5,730 bases of DNA from an uncultured Geobacteraceae bacterium (GTDB lineage: Bacteria > Desulfobacterota > Desulfuromonadia > Desulfuromonadales > Geopsychrobacteraceae): the NCBI GenBank assembly GCA_937958075.1, contig CALFFB010000064.1, positions 1-5,730 of the forward strand, given 5' to 3'. Within the stretch, counting starts at the first letter, position 1. Every line of letters starts with the position of its first letter. This document shows positions 1-5,208 of this stretch, in pieces. A program made the translations under genes and the position numbers. The notes under the pieces are model-generated. The model saw only the letters and a program-made list of their open reading frames with translations, did no database searches and was not told the origin of the DNA.

Positions 1-91
1 CCTGCTGATGCCCGTCGTAACGGTAGAAAAAACCGGGATCGGGGGTCAGGGAGAAGGGTTTTTCCTTCAGTCCGAAGTAGCTTTCGTACAT
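1..91 (-). CDS. mshM: MshM/ExeA-like AAA ATPase, N-terminal fragment (runs off window)
   Basis: Only the first 30 codons are visible, starting at ATG 91-89 and continuing past position 1. The translation begins MYESYFGLKEKPFSLTPDP and goes on FFYRYDGHQQ. This is the characteristic opening of the ExeA/GspA/MshM ATPases (a Y-x-x-x-F/Y-G-L-x-E-x-PFSLTPDP pattern), which carry Walker A/B motifs further along. Those motifs are not visible here. The start lies 4 nt past the mshL stop, so any ribosome binding site falls in the last mshL codons. Only a weak AGGG is seen there, which suggests translational coupling. In MSHA loci mshM directly follows mshL, and that position supports the symbol. Family knowledge: these ATPases help secretin assembly or pilus function at the inner membrane. 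The alternative is a generic ExeA-like ATPase of a type II secretion system. The family is secure; the symbol rests on context. Confidence 0.85.
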   Translation of the reverse strand, partial: MYESYFGLKEKPFSLTPDPGFFYRYDGHQQ

Positions 92-95
92 GAAG

Positions 96-1790
96 CTACC
101 AGCCCTGATGCTGTCTGGGTGTCAGCTGCCGAACACGCTCTCTCGTGCCCTCGACGTCCCGGCTGAAATCGTCGGCGGAACGGATGACCTGGGGCCTCAG
201 CAGAATAATGAGCTCACTTTTACGGCTCGCGGATTTGGTGTGCCGGAACAGCCCGCCGACGCCCGGCAGGCGCCCGAGGAGAGGAACCCCGGCACGATCA
301 TCACTGGTCTTCTCCTGCATCAGGCCGCCGATGACCACCAGTTGACCACTCTCGGCCCGCACCACGCTGTCCGACTCACGCACGGTGCTGTATGCCAGAG
401 GCAGGGTCTGATTGGCCCCGAACAGACTGATCTGCTTGGTCTGATCGACCACCTCGCTGACCGTCGGATGGATGTGGAGAATGATGCCGCCGAATTCATC
501 GATCTGCGGCGTGACATCGAGGGCGATACCGGAGAAAAAGGGCGTCAGGGTAATATCGGTGGAGCTGTTGGTGGTGGTACCGGTGGTGGTGTCACTGGAG
601 ATATCGGTGACAAAGAATTCGTCGGACCCGACCTTGATCACCGCCTTCTGGTTATTGACGGTGGAAATACGTGGACTCGAAAGGACCTGGACATCCCCCT
701 GGCTTTCGAGCATTTCGACAAACCCCTGAAAGTTGTTGAAATTCAGCGCCAGGCTGAAGACCCCGCCGAACATCTGTGAGGCCAGTTCCGTGGGCAGGTT
801 GCCGCCGGGCTCAAGGACAATTCCCGAACCGTTCGCCCCGTTCTGACTCTGGTCAAAAATCGAACCGCCCCCGCTGACACCACCAAAGGCGCCGTGACCG
901 TTGTCGGTCCGGGCTATGGCTGCCCAGTTGATACCGGTCTGGAAACCGTCAGCCAGGGTCACCTCAATAATTTTCGCCTCGATGACCACCTGCCGCTGCA
1001 GATTCTGCTGAATGAGCTGGAGATACTCCTCAACCTGACGCTGTTCTTCGGGCATGGCCACCACGACCACAACCCCGGCCTGGGGTTGAACCACGACCTT
1101 ACGTCCGTCATCGGTGCCGATCAGCCCGCGAATAGCTGCAGTCAATTCACTCCAGAAGTCGGTGGTCGACTCCGTGTCGATACGGCTGCCTGAAACCGTC
1201 CCGTCATTGTTGCGCCTGCTGTCTTCGGAGGTTTCACCCTGTGTCACCTGTCCGGAGCTGATGCGGGTCTGGGAACTGCCGCGGCGAATCAGATTGAGAT
1301 AATTGACCTGATAGGTGCGGGTCTGCAGCCCCGCCGGCAACACCTGGTAGACAGTCCCCGTTTTCACATAGGGGTAACCGTAGACATTGCGCACGACCCG
1401 CAACACTTCGTCGATGGTCGTATCCTGCAGGCTCAGGCTGATGGTGCCTGTCACCTGGGGATGAACGACCATGTTCGCCCGGCTGCCGGCGACAAGACCC
1501 ATGAAAAATTCCCGTGCCTCCACCTGATGCGCGGCGATATCAAAGCGCTCCAGCTCCGTCGTATCGGGAACCTGCAGGCGCGGTTCTATGGTCGGTACCA
1601 GAGCCGACCGCACCTGGGGCGGAGGCAGAACAGCAGGGGTTTCTGCCGGTTCAGCCGTGCCCATCAAAGCCTCATCGATGGCCGGCGCGGCGTTACCGCC
1701 CCGCCCTCCGGCGGCACAGCCGGACAAAAAAAGGGCCGCTACGAAACATACAAGCAGGGTTCGACAGGTCTGCATTTGCGTCAAAAGCAC
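96..1790 (-). CDS. mshL: MSHA pilus secretin MshL (outer-membrane lipoprotein, type II/III secretin family)
   Basis: This 564-residue secretin forms the outer-membrane gate of the pilus machine. Residues 9-25 form a lipoprotein signal with lipobox LSGC (Cys25), followed by a Gly/Ala/Pro-rich linker. A periplasmic STN-type domain covers about 85-160 (REFFMGLVAGSRANMVV, then ISLSLQDTTIDEVLRVV). A second N-type domain covers about 210-260. The secretin core runs from about 268 to 537 and contains VEMLESQGDVQVLSSPRIST, a Thr/Ser-rich gate segment (TDISSDTTTGTTTNSSTDIT) and the classic C-terminal signature VPLLGRLPGVGGLFR followed by SELIILLRP. No AMIN domain is evident, unlike PilQ; this and the mshK/mshM neighbours favour MshL. 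An in-frame GTG at 1796 overlaps the Shine-Dalgarno AAGGAG (1801-1796). The GTG at 1790 sits 5 nt after it and is chosen; an ATG at 1775 is too far away. The start is uncertain by two codons; the family is certain. Confidence 0.93.
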   Translation of the reverse strand: MLLTQMQTCRTLLVCFVAALFLSGCAAGGRGGNAAPAIDEALMGTAEPAETPAVLPPPQVRSALVPTIEPRLQVPDTTELERFDIAAHQVEAREFFMGLVAGSRANMVVHPQVTGTISLSLQDTTIDEVLRVVRNVYGYPYVKTGTVYQVLPAGLQTRTYQVNYLNLIRRGSSQTRISSGQVTQGETSEDSRRNNDGTVSGSRIDTESTTDFWSELTAAIRGLIGTDDGRKVVVQPQAGVVVVVAMPEEQRQVEEYLQLIQQNLQRQVVIEAKIIEVTLADGFQTGINWAAIARTDNGHGAFGGVSGGGSIFDQSQNGANGSGIVLEPGGNLPTELASQMFGGVFSLALNFNNFQGFVEMLESQGDVQVLSSPRISTVNNQKAVIKVGSDEFFVTDISSDTTTGTTTNSSTDITLTPFFSGIALDVTPQIDEFGGIILHIHPTVSEVVDQTKQISLFGANQTLPLAYSTVRESDSVVRAESGQLVVIGGLMQEKTSDDRAGVPLLGRLPGVGGLFRHTKSASRKSELIILLRPQVIRSADDFSRDVEGTRERVRQLTPRQHQGW

Positions 1791-1795
1791 GGACA

Positions 1796-1801
1796 CTCCT
1801 T
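1796..1801 (-). promoter_or_regulatory. Ribosome binding site of mshL (AAGGAG), decides the start
   Basis: On the minus strand AAGGAG at 1801-1796 precedes GTG 1790-1788 by 5 nt. The alternative GTG at 1796-1794 uses the last G of this same motif and so cannot be served by it. This makes the 564-codon reading of mshL more plausible than the 566-codon one. Confidence 0.6.
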
Positions 1802-1809
1802 ATGCAATT

Positions 1810-2172
1810 TCATGGGCTCTGTTCAGCAGCCGACGAACGTTTCATCACCTGCTCCTCAACCGATAACACCAGCTGCCGCCCTTCCTTTTTCAGACGGACC
1901 TGACGGGCATCGATGCCGGTCACTCGGTAGCCGTGAATCTGTTGGCCAACCTGAAGGACCTCACCATTGATCACCGCAACCCGGCGTTGACTGCCCTTCA
2001 GGATAGCCGTCAGCCGCAATTCCGCATGGGTTTCAGCCTTCTGCTGTTCAGCCGTCGCGGGCGCCCGATAGGCTGCCGGCCGCATGGGATCCGTCAATTC
2101 CCGGGCCGGAGCAGGCTTGCCCCCCCCCGCGAGGAATACCAGGCTCACAATGAAAACGATGATCCTAACCAC
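1810..2172 (-). CDS. mshK: MSHA biogenesis protein MshK (PilP-like periplasmic linker)
   Basis: A 120-residue exported protein. A hydrophobic segment at residues 4-15 (IIVFIVSLVFLA) is followed by GGGKPAPA, where an AxA-type signal peptidase cleavage around residue 23 is plausible. The mature part opens with ELTDPMRP, the conserved L-x-DP-x-RP motif of MshK/PilP-like proteins. It continues with a small beta-domain at about 50-106 (LRLTAILKGSQRRVAVING, then VGQQIHGYRVTGIDARQVRL), the pattern of proteins that dock on secretins. There is no lipobox cysteine, unlike PilP of type IVa pili. The start is GTG 2172, placed 7 nt after AAAGGGG; earlier in-frame codons lie deep in mshJ and lack family similarity. 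The start overlaps the mshJ stop by 8 nt, and the end lies 19 nt before the mshL start. The signal-peptide codons hold a run of nine G (2120-2128). Role as linker between the inner-membrane complex and MshL is inferred from the family. Confidence 0.85.
   Translation of the reverse strand: MVRIIVFIVSLVFLAGGGKPAPARELTDPMRPAAYRAPATAEQQKAETHAELRLTAILKGSQRRVAVINGEVLQVGQQIHGYRVTGIDARQVRLKKEGRQLVLSVEEQVMKRSSAAEQSP
2120..2128 (-). repeat. Homopolymer tract G9 inside mshK
   Basis: Nine consecutive C on the plus strand, that is GCG GGG GGG GGC in the mshK reading frame, encode Ala-Gly-Gly-Gly at residues 15-18. As given, the count keeps mshK in frame. Gain or loss of one G would shift the frame within the signal peptide. 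Whether it varies cannot be told from one sequence. Confidence 0.9.
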
Positions 2173-2821
2173 CCAGCCACCCCTTTGACAGTCCCAGCGT
2201 GTAAAGCTGCAGACGGATGCTGACCTGCGGGTAGTTGCCGGCATCCAGTTCAACTTCTTCCCAGACCAGAGACCGCGGCAGGTCTTCCAATGACTGCAGA
2301 TAAGCAAGGGTACCGAGATAATCCCCCTGCAGCTGCAATTGCAAACGATGACGGTAGACCACGGGAGCCTCCGTATCCTCCTCGTCGGCTGTCGCGCTCA
2401 GGGCCTCCGGCGGCAGATTTTCCAGCGAGATGAGCACCAGATTCTGCTGCCGATTCAACATCTGGCGCAGCAGTAGCGGCATCTCCTGCGGGGCCACCAG
2501 CTGTTCTACGCCGGCGGAGAGTTTGCGGCGCTGATCAGCCAGCTGGTCCTGCAGCTCGTCACGGCGCTCCTTGAGAACCCTGTCGGGATCCTGCTGATCG
2601 CGCCGGCGGATCGCGTCAATGGTTTCCTCCAGGGTGGCGATTTCCCGCTGCATGGTGCTTATCTGCTGCCGTGCCGTTGCCTGACGCTGGCTTGCGGGAG
2701 TCAGCACCAGGACATAGGTCAGGGTGACCAGCACCACAACGCAGCACAACAGCAGAATGCCCCGCTCACGCAGAGTCCGGGCATCGAACCATTGATTCAT
2801 TTGTTGCCAACGTGCCTTCAT
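2165..2821 (-). CDS. mshJ: MSHA biogenesis protein MshJ (PilO-like inner-membrane protein)
   Basis: A 218-residue bitopic membrane protein. A short cytoplasmic head (residues 1-20) contains the motif TLRERGILLL, typical of MshJ and the PilO/GspM-like group. A single transmembrane helix follows at about 21-41 (ILLLCCVVVLVTLTYVLVL). Next is a Gln/Arg/Glu-rich coiled coil at about 44-105, and then an alpha/beta periplasmic domain with QLQLQGDYLGTLAYLQSLED at about 160-180, the usual PilO-like ferredoxin-fold signature. Family knowledge: it pairs with the PilN-like partner through coiled coil and periplasmic domain to form the inner-membrane platform that meets MshK. The start ATG 2821 shares its A with the TGA of the preceding PilN-like gene, and AGGAG lies 5 nt upstream of it. 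An internal ATG at codon 8 is a weaker alternative. The stop overlaps the start of mshK. Confidence 0.9.
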   Translation of the reverse strand: MKARWQQMNQWFDARTLRERGILLLCCVVVLVTLTYVLVLTPASQRQATARQQISTMQREIATLEETIDAIRRRDQQDPDRVLKERRDELQDQLADQRRKLSAGVEQLVAPQEMPLLLRQMLNRQQNLVLISLENLPPEALSATADEEDTEAPVVYRHRLQLQLQGDYLGTLAYLQSLEDLPRSLVWEEVELDAGNYPQVSIRLQLYTLGLSKGWLGG

Positions 2822-3426
2822 CAGTTCTCCTGATCGGGGCCGGTCATCAGGGTAAACTCAACATATTCCGGTTCTTCCTGCATCCTTGTCAGCTGCAGCC
2901 GGGAAAACAACAGCTCGGCAAACACCTGTTCATCGGTCAGCCACTGAAGATAGACAGGCACCAACTGGGGATCAAGGGCGCGGCCCGACAGCTCGACCTG
3001 CTGCCCCTGCCGGCCCAGCTTGATCCGGCGCAACCAGAGCCCGGGCTGATGGCGACCGGCCAGGCCCCGCAATGAGGAGAGGACCTGCGCATTGCGCCCC
3101 TGTTCCTGCGTCAGGGTCAGGTTCAGGGATCGGGTCACCAGCTGCAGCTCCCGTTCCAGGCGCGCGATGTGGGACTGCAGCAAAGGTGACGGCTTGCGAA
3201 CGGGAAACTGCTTCTCCACCTGCGTCAACAGCTCGCGCTGCGCGGCCAGGTGTACCGTGAGCCGGGCCTGCTGCTGTTCCAGGCGCAGCGCCCGCCAGTG
3301 ACTGTAGCCTGCCAGCGCCACCAGTATGACCGTCACCAGCACCAGCAGAGGAATAACCTGTCGGCTCGACAGGGGCTGCGGCCTGTCAACCAGTCGGCCG
3401 CGATACAGATTGACCTGTTGCCGCAT
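2821..3426 (-). CDS. PilN-like inner-membrane pilus assembly protein (MSHA operon)
   Basis: A 201-residue PilN/GspL-C-like protein. The N-terminus MRQQVNLYRG resembles the conserved short cytoplasmic NLY/NLL motif by which PilN binds the PilM partner in the cytoplasm. A single transmembrane helix follows at about 23-41 (QVIPLLVLVTVILVALAGY). A Gln/Leu/Arg-rich coiled coil covers about 44-100, and a periplasmic domain from about 115 contains GLWLRRIKLGRQGQQVELSG, a pattern seen in most PilN proteins. It lies between the PilM-like mshI and the PilO-like mshJ, exactly where the PilN partner is expected. No settled msh symbol is applied to this gene here. The ATG at 3426 is chosen over an in-frame TTG at 3429 because it gives better spacing from AGGAGGAGG (3439-3431). 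This start overlaps the mshI stop by one base (TGATG). Confidence 0.88.
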   Translation of the reverse strand: MRQQVNLYRGRLVDRPQPLSSRQVIPLLVLVTVILVALAGYSHWRALRLEQQQARLTVHLAAQRELLTQVEKQFPVRKPSPLLQSHIARLERELQLVTRSLNLTLTQEQGRNAQVLSSLRGLAGRHQPGLWLRRIKLGRQGQQVELSGRALDPQLVPVYLQWLTDEQVFAELLFSRLQLTRMQEEPEYVEFTLMTGPDQEN

Positions 3427-4361
3427 CAATCCTCCTCCTGGCGCAGAGCACCGCCGATAGCCAGCAGCCGCTGATGCAGCTGCAAGGGGTCAATTTCGGC
3501 AGGAACATCCATTACTTCAGCAAGGTTCAAGGGTTCAGCACGCACCACCAGCAGCCGATCCAGATAGTCAATCAGAGACGGCAACTCCTTTACGGTGGCT
3601 GCGACAAGGAGCCGACTGACCGGCGGCAGATGCAGGGTGCTCTCGCAATAGTCGAAGGAACGCTGGATATCCAGAACAATGGAATCAAAACGGACGGCCC
3701 GTTCCTCCGGAGAGGAATCAAGCAGCTGGGTCATACCGATATTCAGCTGACGGCTCAGATAGAGATTGCCGTCACGCGCGACAACGAGCAGCCCCGTCTG
3801 CTCAAGCATCAGCAGCACGGCCACGCCGCGCACATCCTCGACAAAGAGTTCAGCGATATTGCGCAGGGCAAATTCCGGCAGATCAAGGGATGCGAGCTTG
3901 AAACCGGCCGCTTTTACGTCGTTGACGTAAGGGCGCAATCTGGAACAGGGCGCGGCGACAGCATAGTGATAAGGTCGCTTTCCTTCACCAAAGGGGGTAA
4001 TCCGATAGATATCGATAATCGCCTCATCGACCGGGTAATCAAGGCGGTCGGCAAGCTGCCAATAGGCGGCCTGGCGGCCTTCCTCCGCGGACATGTTGGC
4101 GATATCGATCTGCTGGGTCTGATAACCGGCAATAGGGAGAATGCCATGGCACCTCAGCCGCTGGCGCCGGTATTGGCGCAGCATGGCGAACAGGGATTTC
4201 TGACGTTGAACCTCGTCAGCGGCACTCTGATATTCAGAAAAAACCAGGGCGGGTCGATCATCGGCGTCACGCCGCACCGCCGCACAGGCGACATGATCGG
4301 AAGCGAAAGCCACAGCAACAGAAACAGCGGACGATTTTTGCTGGCGGGAAAAGGGTATCAG
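3426..4361 (-). CDS. mshI: MSHA biogenesis protein MshI (PilM-like, actin-like fold), non-canonical start
   Basis: A PilM/GspL-like cytoplasmic protein of about 311 residues. Visible family patterns, counted from the proposed start, are the first-strand region VSVAVAFASDHVACAAV (about 13-29), AYWQLADRLDYPVDEAIIDIY (about 99-119), VLLMLEQTGLLVVARDGNLYLSRQL (about 182-206) and SIVLDIQRSFDYCESTLHLPPV (about 227-248). These match MshI proteins, which lack a convincing intact ATP-binding set. Family knowledge: it binds the cytoplasmic tail of the PilN-like partner and couples the platform to the motor ATPase. The only ATG/GTG/TTG start in frame is GTG 4313, which has no Shine-Dalgarno and would remove the first beta-strand. 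A perfect AAGGAGG (4373-4367) points instead to CTG 4361 (5-nt spacing) or ATA 4358 (8-nt spacing); a stop (TAG 4388) lies just upstream. The product is clear; the exact start is open. Confidence 0.82.
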   Translation of the reverse strand: MIPFSRQQKSSAVSVAVAFASDHVACAAVRRDADDRPALVFSEYQSAADEVQRQKSLFAMLRQYRRQRLRCHGILPIAGYQTQQIDIANMSAEEGRQAAYWQLADRLDYPVDEAIIDIYRITPFGEGKRPYHYAVAAPCSRLRPYVNDVKAAGFKLASLDLPEFALRNIAELFVEDVRGVAVLLMLEQTGLLVVARDGNLYLSRQLNIGMTQLLDSSPEERAVRFDSIVLDIQRSFDYCESTLHLPPVSRLLVAATVKELPSLIDYLDRLLVVRAEPLNLAEVMDVPAEIDPLQLHQRLLAIGGALRQEED

Positions 4362-4366
4362 ACGCG

Positions 4367-4373
4367 CCTCCTT
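4367..4373 (-). promoter_or_regulatory. Strong ribosome binding site AAGGAGG before mshI
   Basis: On the minus strand AAGGAGG occupies 4373-4367, the best match to the anti-Shine-Dalgarno in the window. The codons at initiation distance are CTG (4361-4359) and ATA (4358-4356). The nearest standard start, GTG 4313, is 53 nt away. This is the main reason to place the mshI start upstream of GTG 4313. Confidence 0.7.
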
Positions 4374-4387
4374 TTTTGACAGGGGCT

Positions 4388-4417
4388 AATCTAACCTTTT
4401 CCGTTATGGATAATCAA
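4388..4417 (-). promoter_or_regulatory. Weak candidate sigma70 promoter for the msh operon
   Basis: A minus-strand TTGATT (4417-4412, 4/6 to the -35 consensus) is separated by 18 nt from TAGATT (4393-4388, 4/6 to the -10 consensus), about 20 nt before the mshI ribosome binding site. The -35 lies in the foot of the peroxiredoxin terminator stem. The operon needs its own promoter because of that terminator, but this exact placement is only a guess. I see no sigma54 GG-N10-GC motif. Confidence 0.25.
4392..4407 (-). promoter_or_regulatory. 16-nt repeated box, copy 1 (upstream of mshI)
   Basis: The minus-strand sequence ATAACGGAAAAGGTTA differs at a single position from a second copy at 5193-5208 upstream of the peroxiredoxin gene. 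It has partial dyad symmetry (ATAAC-N7-GTTA). It lies between the terminator and the mshI ribosome binding site, overlapping the candidate promoter. It may be a binding site for a shared regulator; the regulator is unknown. Confidence 0.45.
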
Positions 4418-4454
4418 TGAAAAAGGCAGCCATAAGCTGCCTTTTTCATTGATT
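4412..4454 (-). terminator. Intrinsic terminator of the peroxiredoxin gene (perfect 19-bp stem)
   Basis: Positions 4412-4430 pair without a mismatch with 4436-4454 around a 5-nt loop (4431-4435). The GC-rich tip is GGCAGC/GCTGCC and is flanked by A5/T5 tracts, so on the minus strand the tip is followed by TTTTTC. It begins about 50 nt after the peroxiredoxin stop. The symmetry would let it work in both directions, although no plus-strand gene enters it. It separates peroxiredoxin transcription from the msh operon. Confidence 0.9.
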
Positions 4455-4504
4455 TTTAAGTAGCAATTAATTAACAGACGGGACCGCAAAAAACCTCAAT
4501 GCCA

Positions 4505-5107
4505 TCAGAGCCGGGTCGCCTGCTCGGCCAGGTAGGAAGCAACGCCCTTGTCATCAGCGACCATCCCCTGATCACCCTTGTTCCAGCCGGCGGGACAAAC
4601 CTCACCATGCTCTTCGTGAAACTGCAGGGCATCGATCATCCGCAGCATTTCATCAATATTGCGCCCCAAAGGCAGATCGTTCACCACCTGATGGCGGACC
4701 ACGCCTTCGCGATCTATGAGAAAAGAGCCGCGCAGGGCGACACCGGCGGGGTCGAGTTCAACATCATAGTCGCGGCAGACCTGATGCTTGATGTCGGCCA
4801 CCAGGGGATACTTCACCGGACCGATTCCGCCTTCGTTAACCGGGGTATTGCGCCAGGCGACATGGGTAAACTGGGAGTCGATGGAGCAGCCGACAACCTG
4901 GACGTTCCGCTTTTCAAACTCGGCAATGCGATTGCTGAAGGCAATGAGTTCCGTCGGGCAGACAAAGGTAAAATCAAGGGGATAGAAAAACAGAACGATA
5001 TATTTGTCCTGGTAATCCGCCAGCGAGAAGGTCGGGTTGATGGAACCATCGGCCATAACAGCGGGGGCGTTGATTTCAGGGGCTTTCTTACCGACAAGTA
5101 CACTCAT
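4505..5107 (-). CDS. Typical 2-Cys peroxiredoxin (AhpC/Prx1 family)
   Basis: A complete 200-residue cytoplasmic thiol peroxidase that reduces H2O2 and organic hydroperoxides. The peroxidatic Cys50 sits in FYPLDFTFVCPTE, with the family's Pro43 and Thr47 (P-x-x-x-T-x-x-C) present and Arg126 downstream (ALRGSFLID). The resolving Cys171 is in GEVCPAGW, which defines the typical 2-Cys class working as a disulfide-linked dimer. Cys74 and Cys111 are additional. A GGIGP loop at 93-97 and a C-terminal SYL (191-193) are present; in eukaryotic overoxidation-sensitive forms these places carry GGLG and YF. The length is normal for the family. ATG 5107 is preceded by AAAGGAG with 8-nt spacing. It is a single-gene unit with a strong promoter upstream and a terminator downstream. 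No ahpF-like reductase gene lies in the window, so the electron donor (AhpF or thioredoxin) is unknown and the symbol ahpC is not assigned. Confidence 0.95.
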   Translation of the reverse strand: MSVLVGKKAPEINAPAVMADGSINPTFSLADYQDKYIVLFFYPLDFTFVCPTELIAFSNRIAEFEKRNVQVVGCSIDSQFTHVAWRNTPVNEGGIGPVKYPLVADIKHQVCRDYDVELDPAGVALRGSFLIDREGVVRHQVVNDLPLGRNIDEMLRMIDALQFHEEHGEVCPAGWNKGDQGMVADDKGVASYLAEQATRL

Positions 5108-5156
5108 TGTTTAGACTCCTTTAGTTTAAATTCATGTTGACTGGACAACGCGAGCT

Positions 5157-5184
5157 ATTCTACTGACCTGAAATCGATTGTCAA
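5157..5184 (-). promoter_or_regulatory. Sigma70-type promoter of the peroxiredoxin gene
   Basis: Minus-strand TTGACA (5184-5179, a perfect -35) is followed by a 16-nt spacer and TAGAAT (5162-5157, 5/6 to TATAAT). Transcription would start near 5150 and give a leader of roughly 40 nt ending in AAAGGAG, 8 nt before ATG 5107. An A/T-rich stretch and the repeated 16-nt box lie directly upstream of the -35. This is the best promoter match in the window. Confidence 0.75.
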
Positions 5185-5192
5185 GATATTGA

Positions 5193-5208
5193 TAACCTTT
5201 TTCGTTAT
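5193..5208 (-). promoter_or_regulatory. 16-nt repeated box, copy 2 (upstream of the peroxiredoxin promoter)
   Basis: The minus-strand sequence ATAACGAAAAAGGTTA matches the copy before mshI at 15 of 16 positions. Extended by one base it is an inverted repeat ATAAC-N7-GTTAT (5208-5192). It ends 8 nt upstream of the -35 and covers the xerC stop codon (TAA 5207-5205). Its centre, about 50 nt upstream of the predicted transcription start, suits an activator site, though this is inference. Confidence 0.45.

Noticed and set aside
541..600. Repetitive GGTGGT/ACC stretch as a tandem repeat
   Set aside because: It encodes the Thr/Ser-rich gate segment common in MshL secretins. It is imperfect and is explained by the protein sequence.
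90..779. Plus-strand open frame of 229 codons opposite mshL
   Set aside because: It is antisense to the conserved secretin core and resembles no family I recognise.
4311..4313. GTG 4313 as the mshI start
   Set aside because: It has no ribosome binding site and would cut into the conserved first strand of the fold, while a perfect AAGGAGG lies 54-60 nt upstream. It remains the only standard start codon, so it is kept as the fallback.
96..4361. Interpretation as the type IVa pilMNOPQ operon or a type II secretion operon
   Set aside because: The secretin is a lipoprotein without an evident AMIN domain, the PilP-like protein has no lipobox and has the MshK form, and an ExeA/MshM-type ATPase follows the secretin. 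These fit MSHA better.
3474..4379. Plus-strand open frame of 301 codons opposite mshI
   Set aside because: It is the mirror of a well-supported gene, has no ribosome binding site or recognisable domain, and reads as low-information sequence. GC-rich codon bias explains the lack of stops.
4499..5140. Plus-strand open frame of 213 codons covering the peroxiredoxin gene
   Set aside because: It is fully antisense to a highly conserved gene with intact catalytic motifs, so it is a shadow frame.
5192..5208. Possible dif site (Xer target) at the end of xerC, from the ATAAC-N7-GTTAT dyad
   Set aside because: dif sites have two arms of about 11 bp around a 6-8 bp centre. This element has 5-bp arms, and a second copy sits before mshI, so a regulator box fits better.
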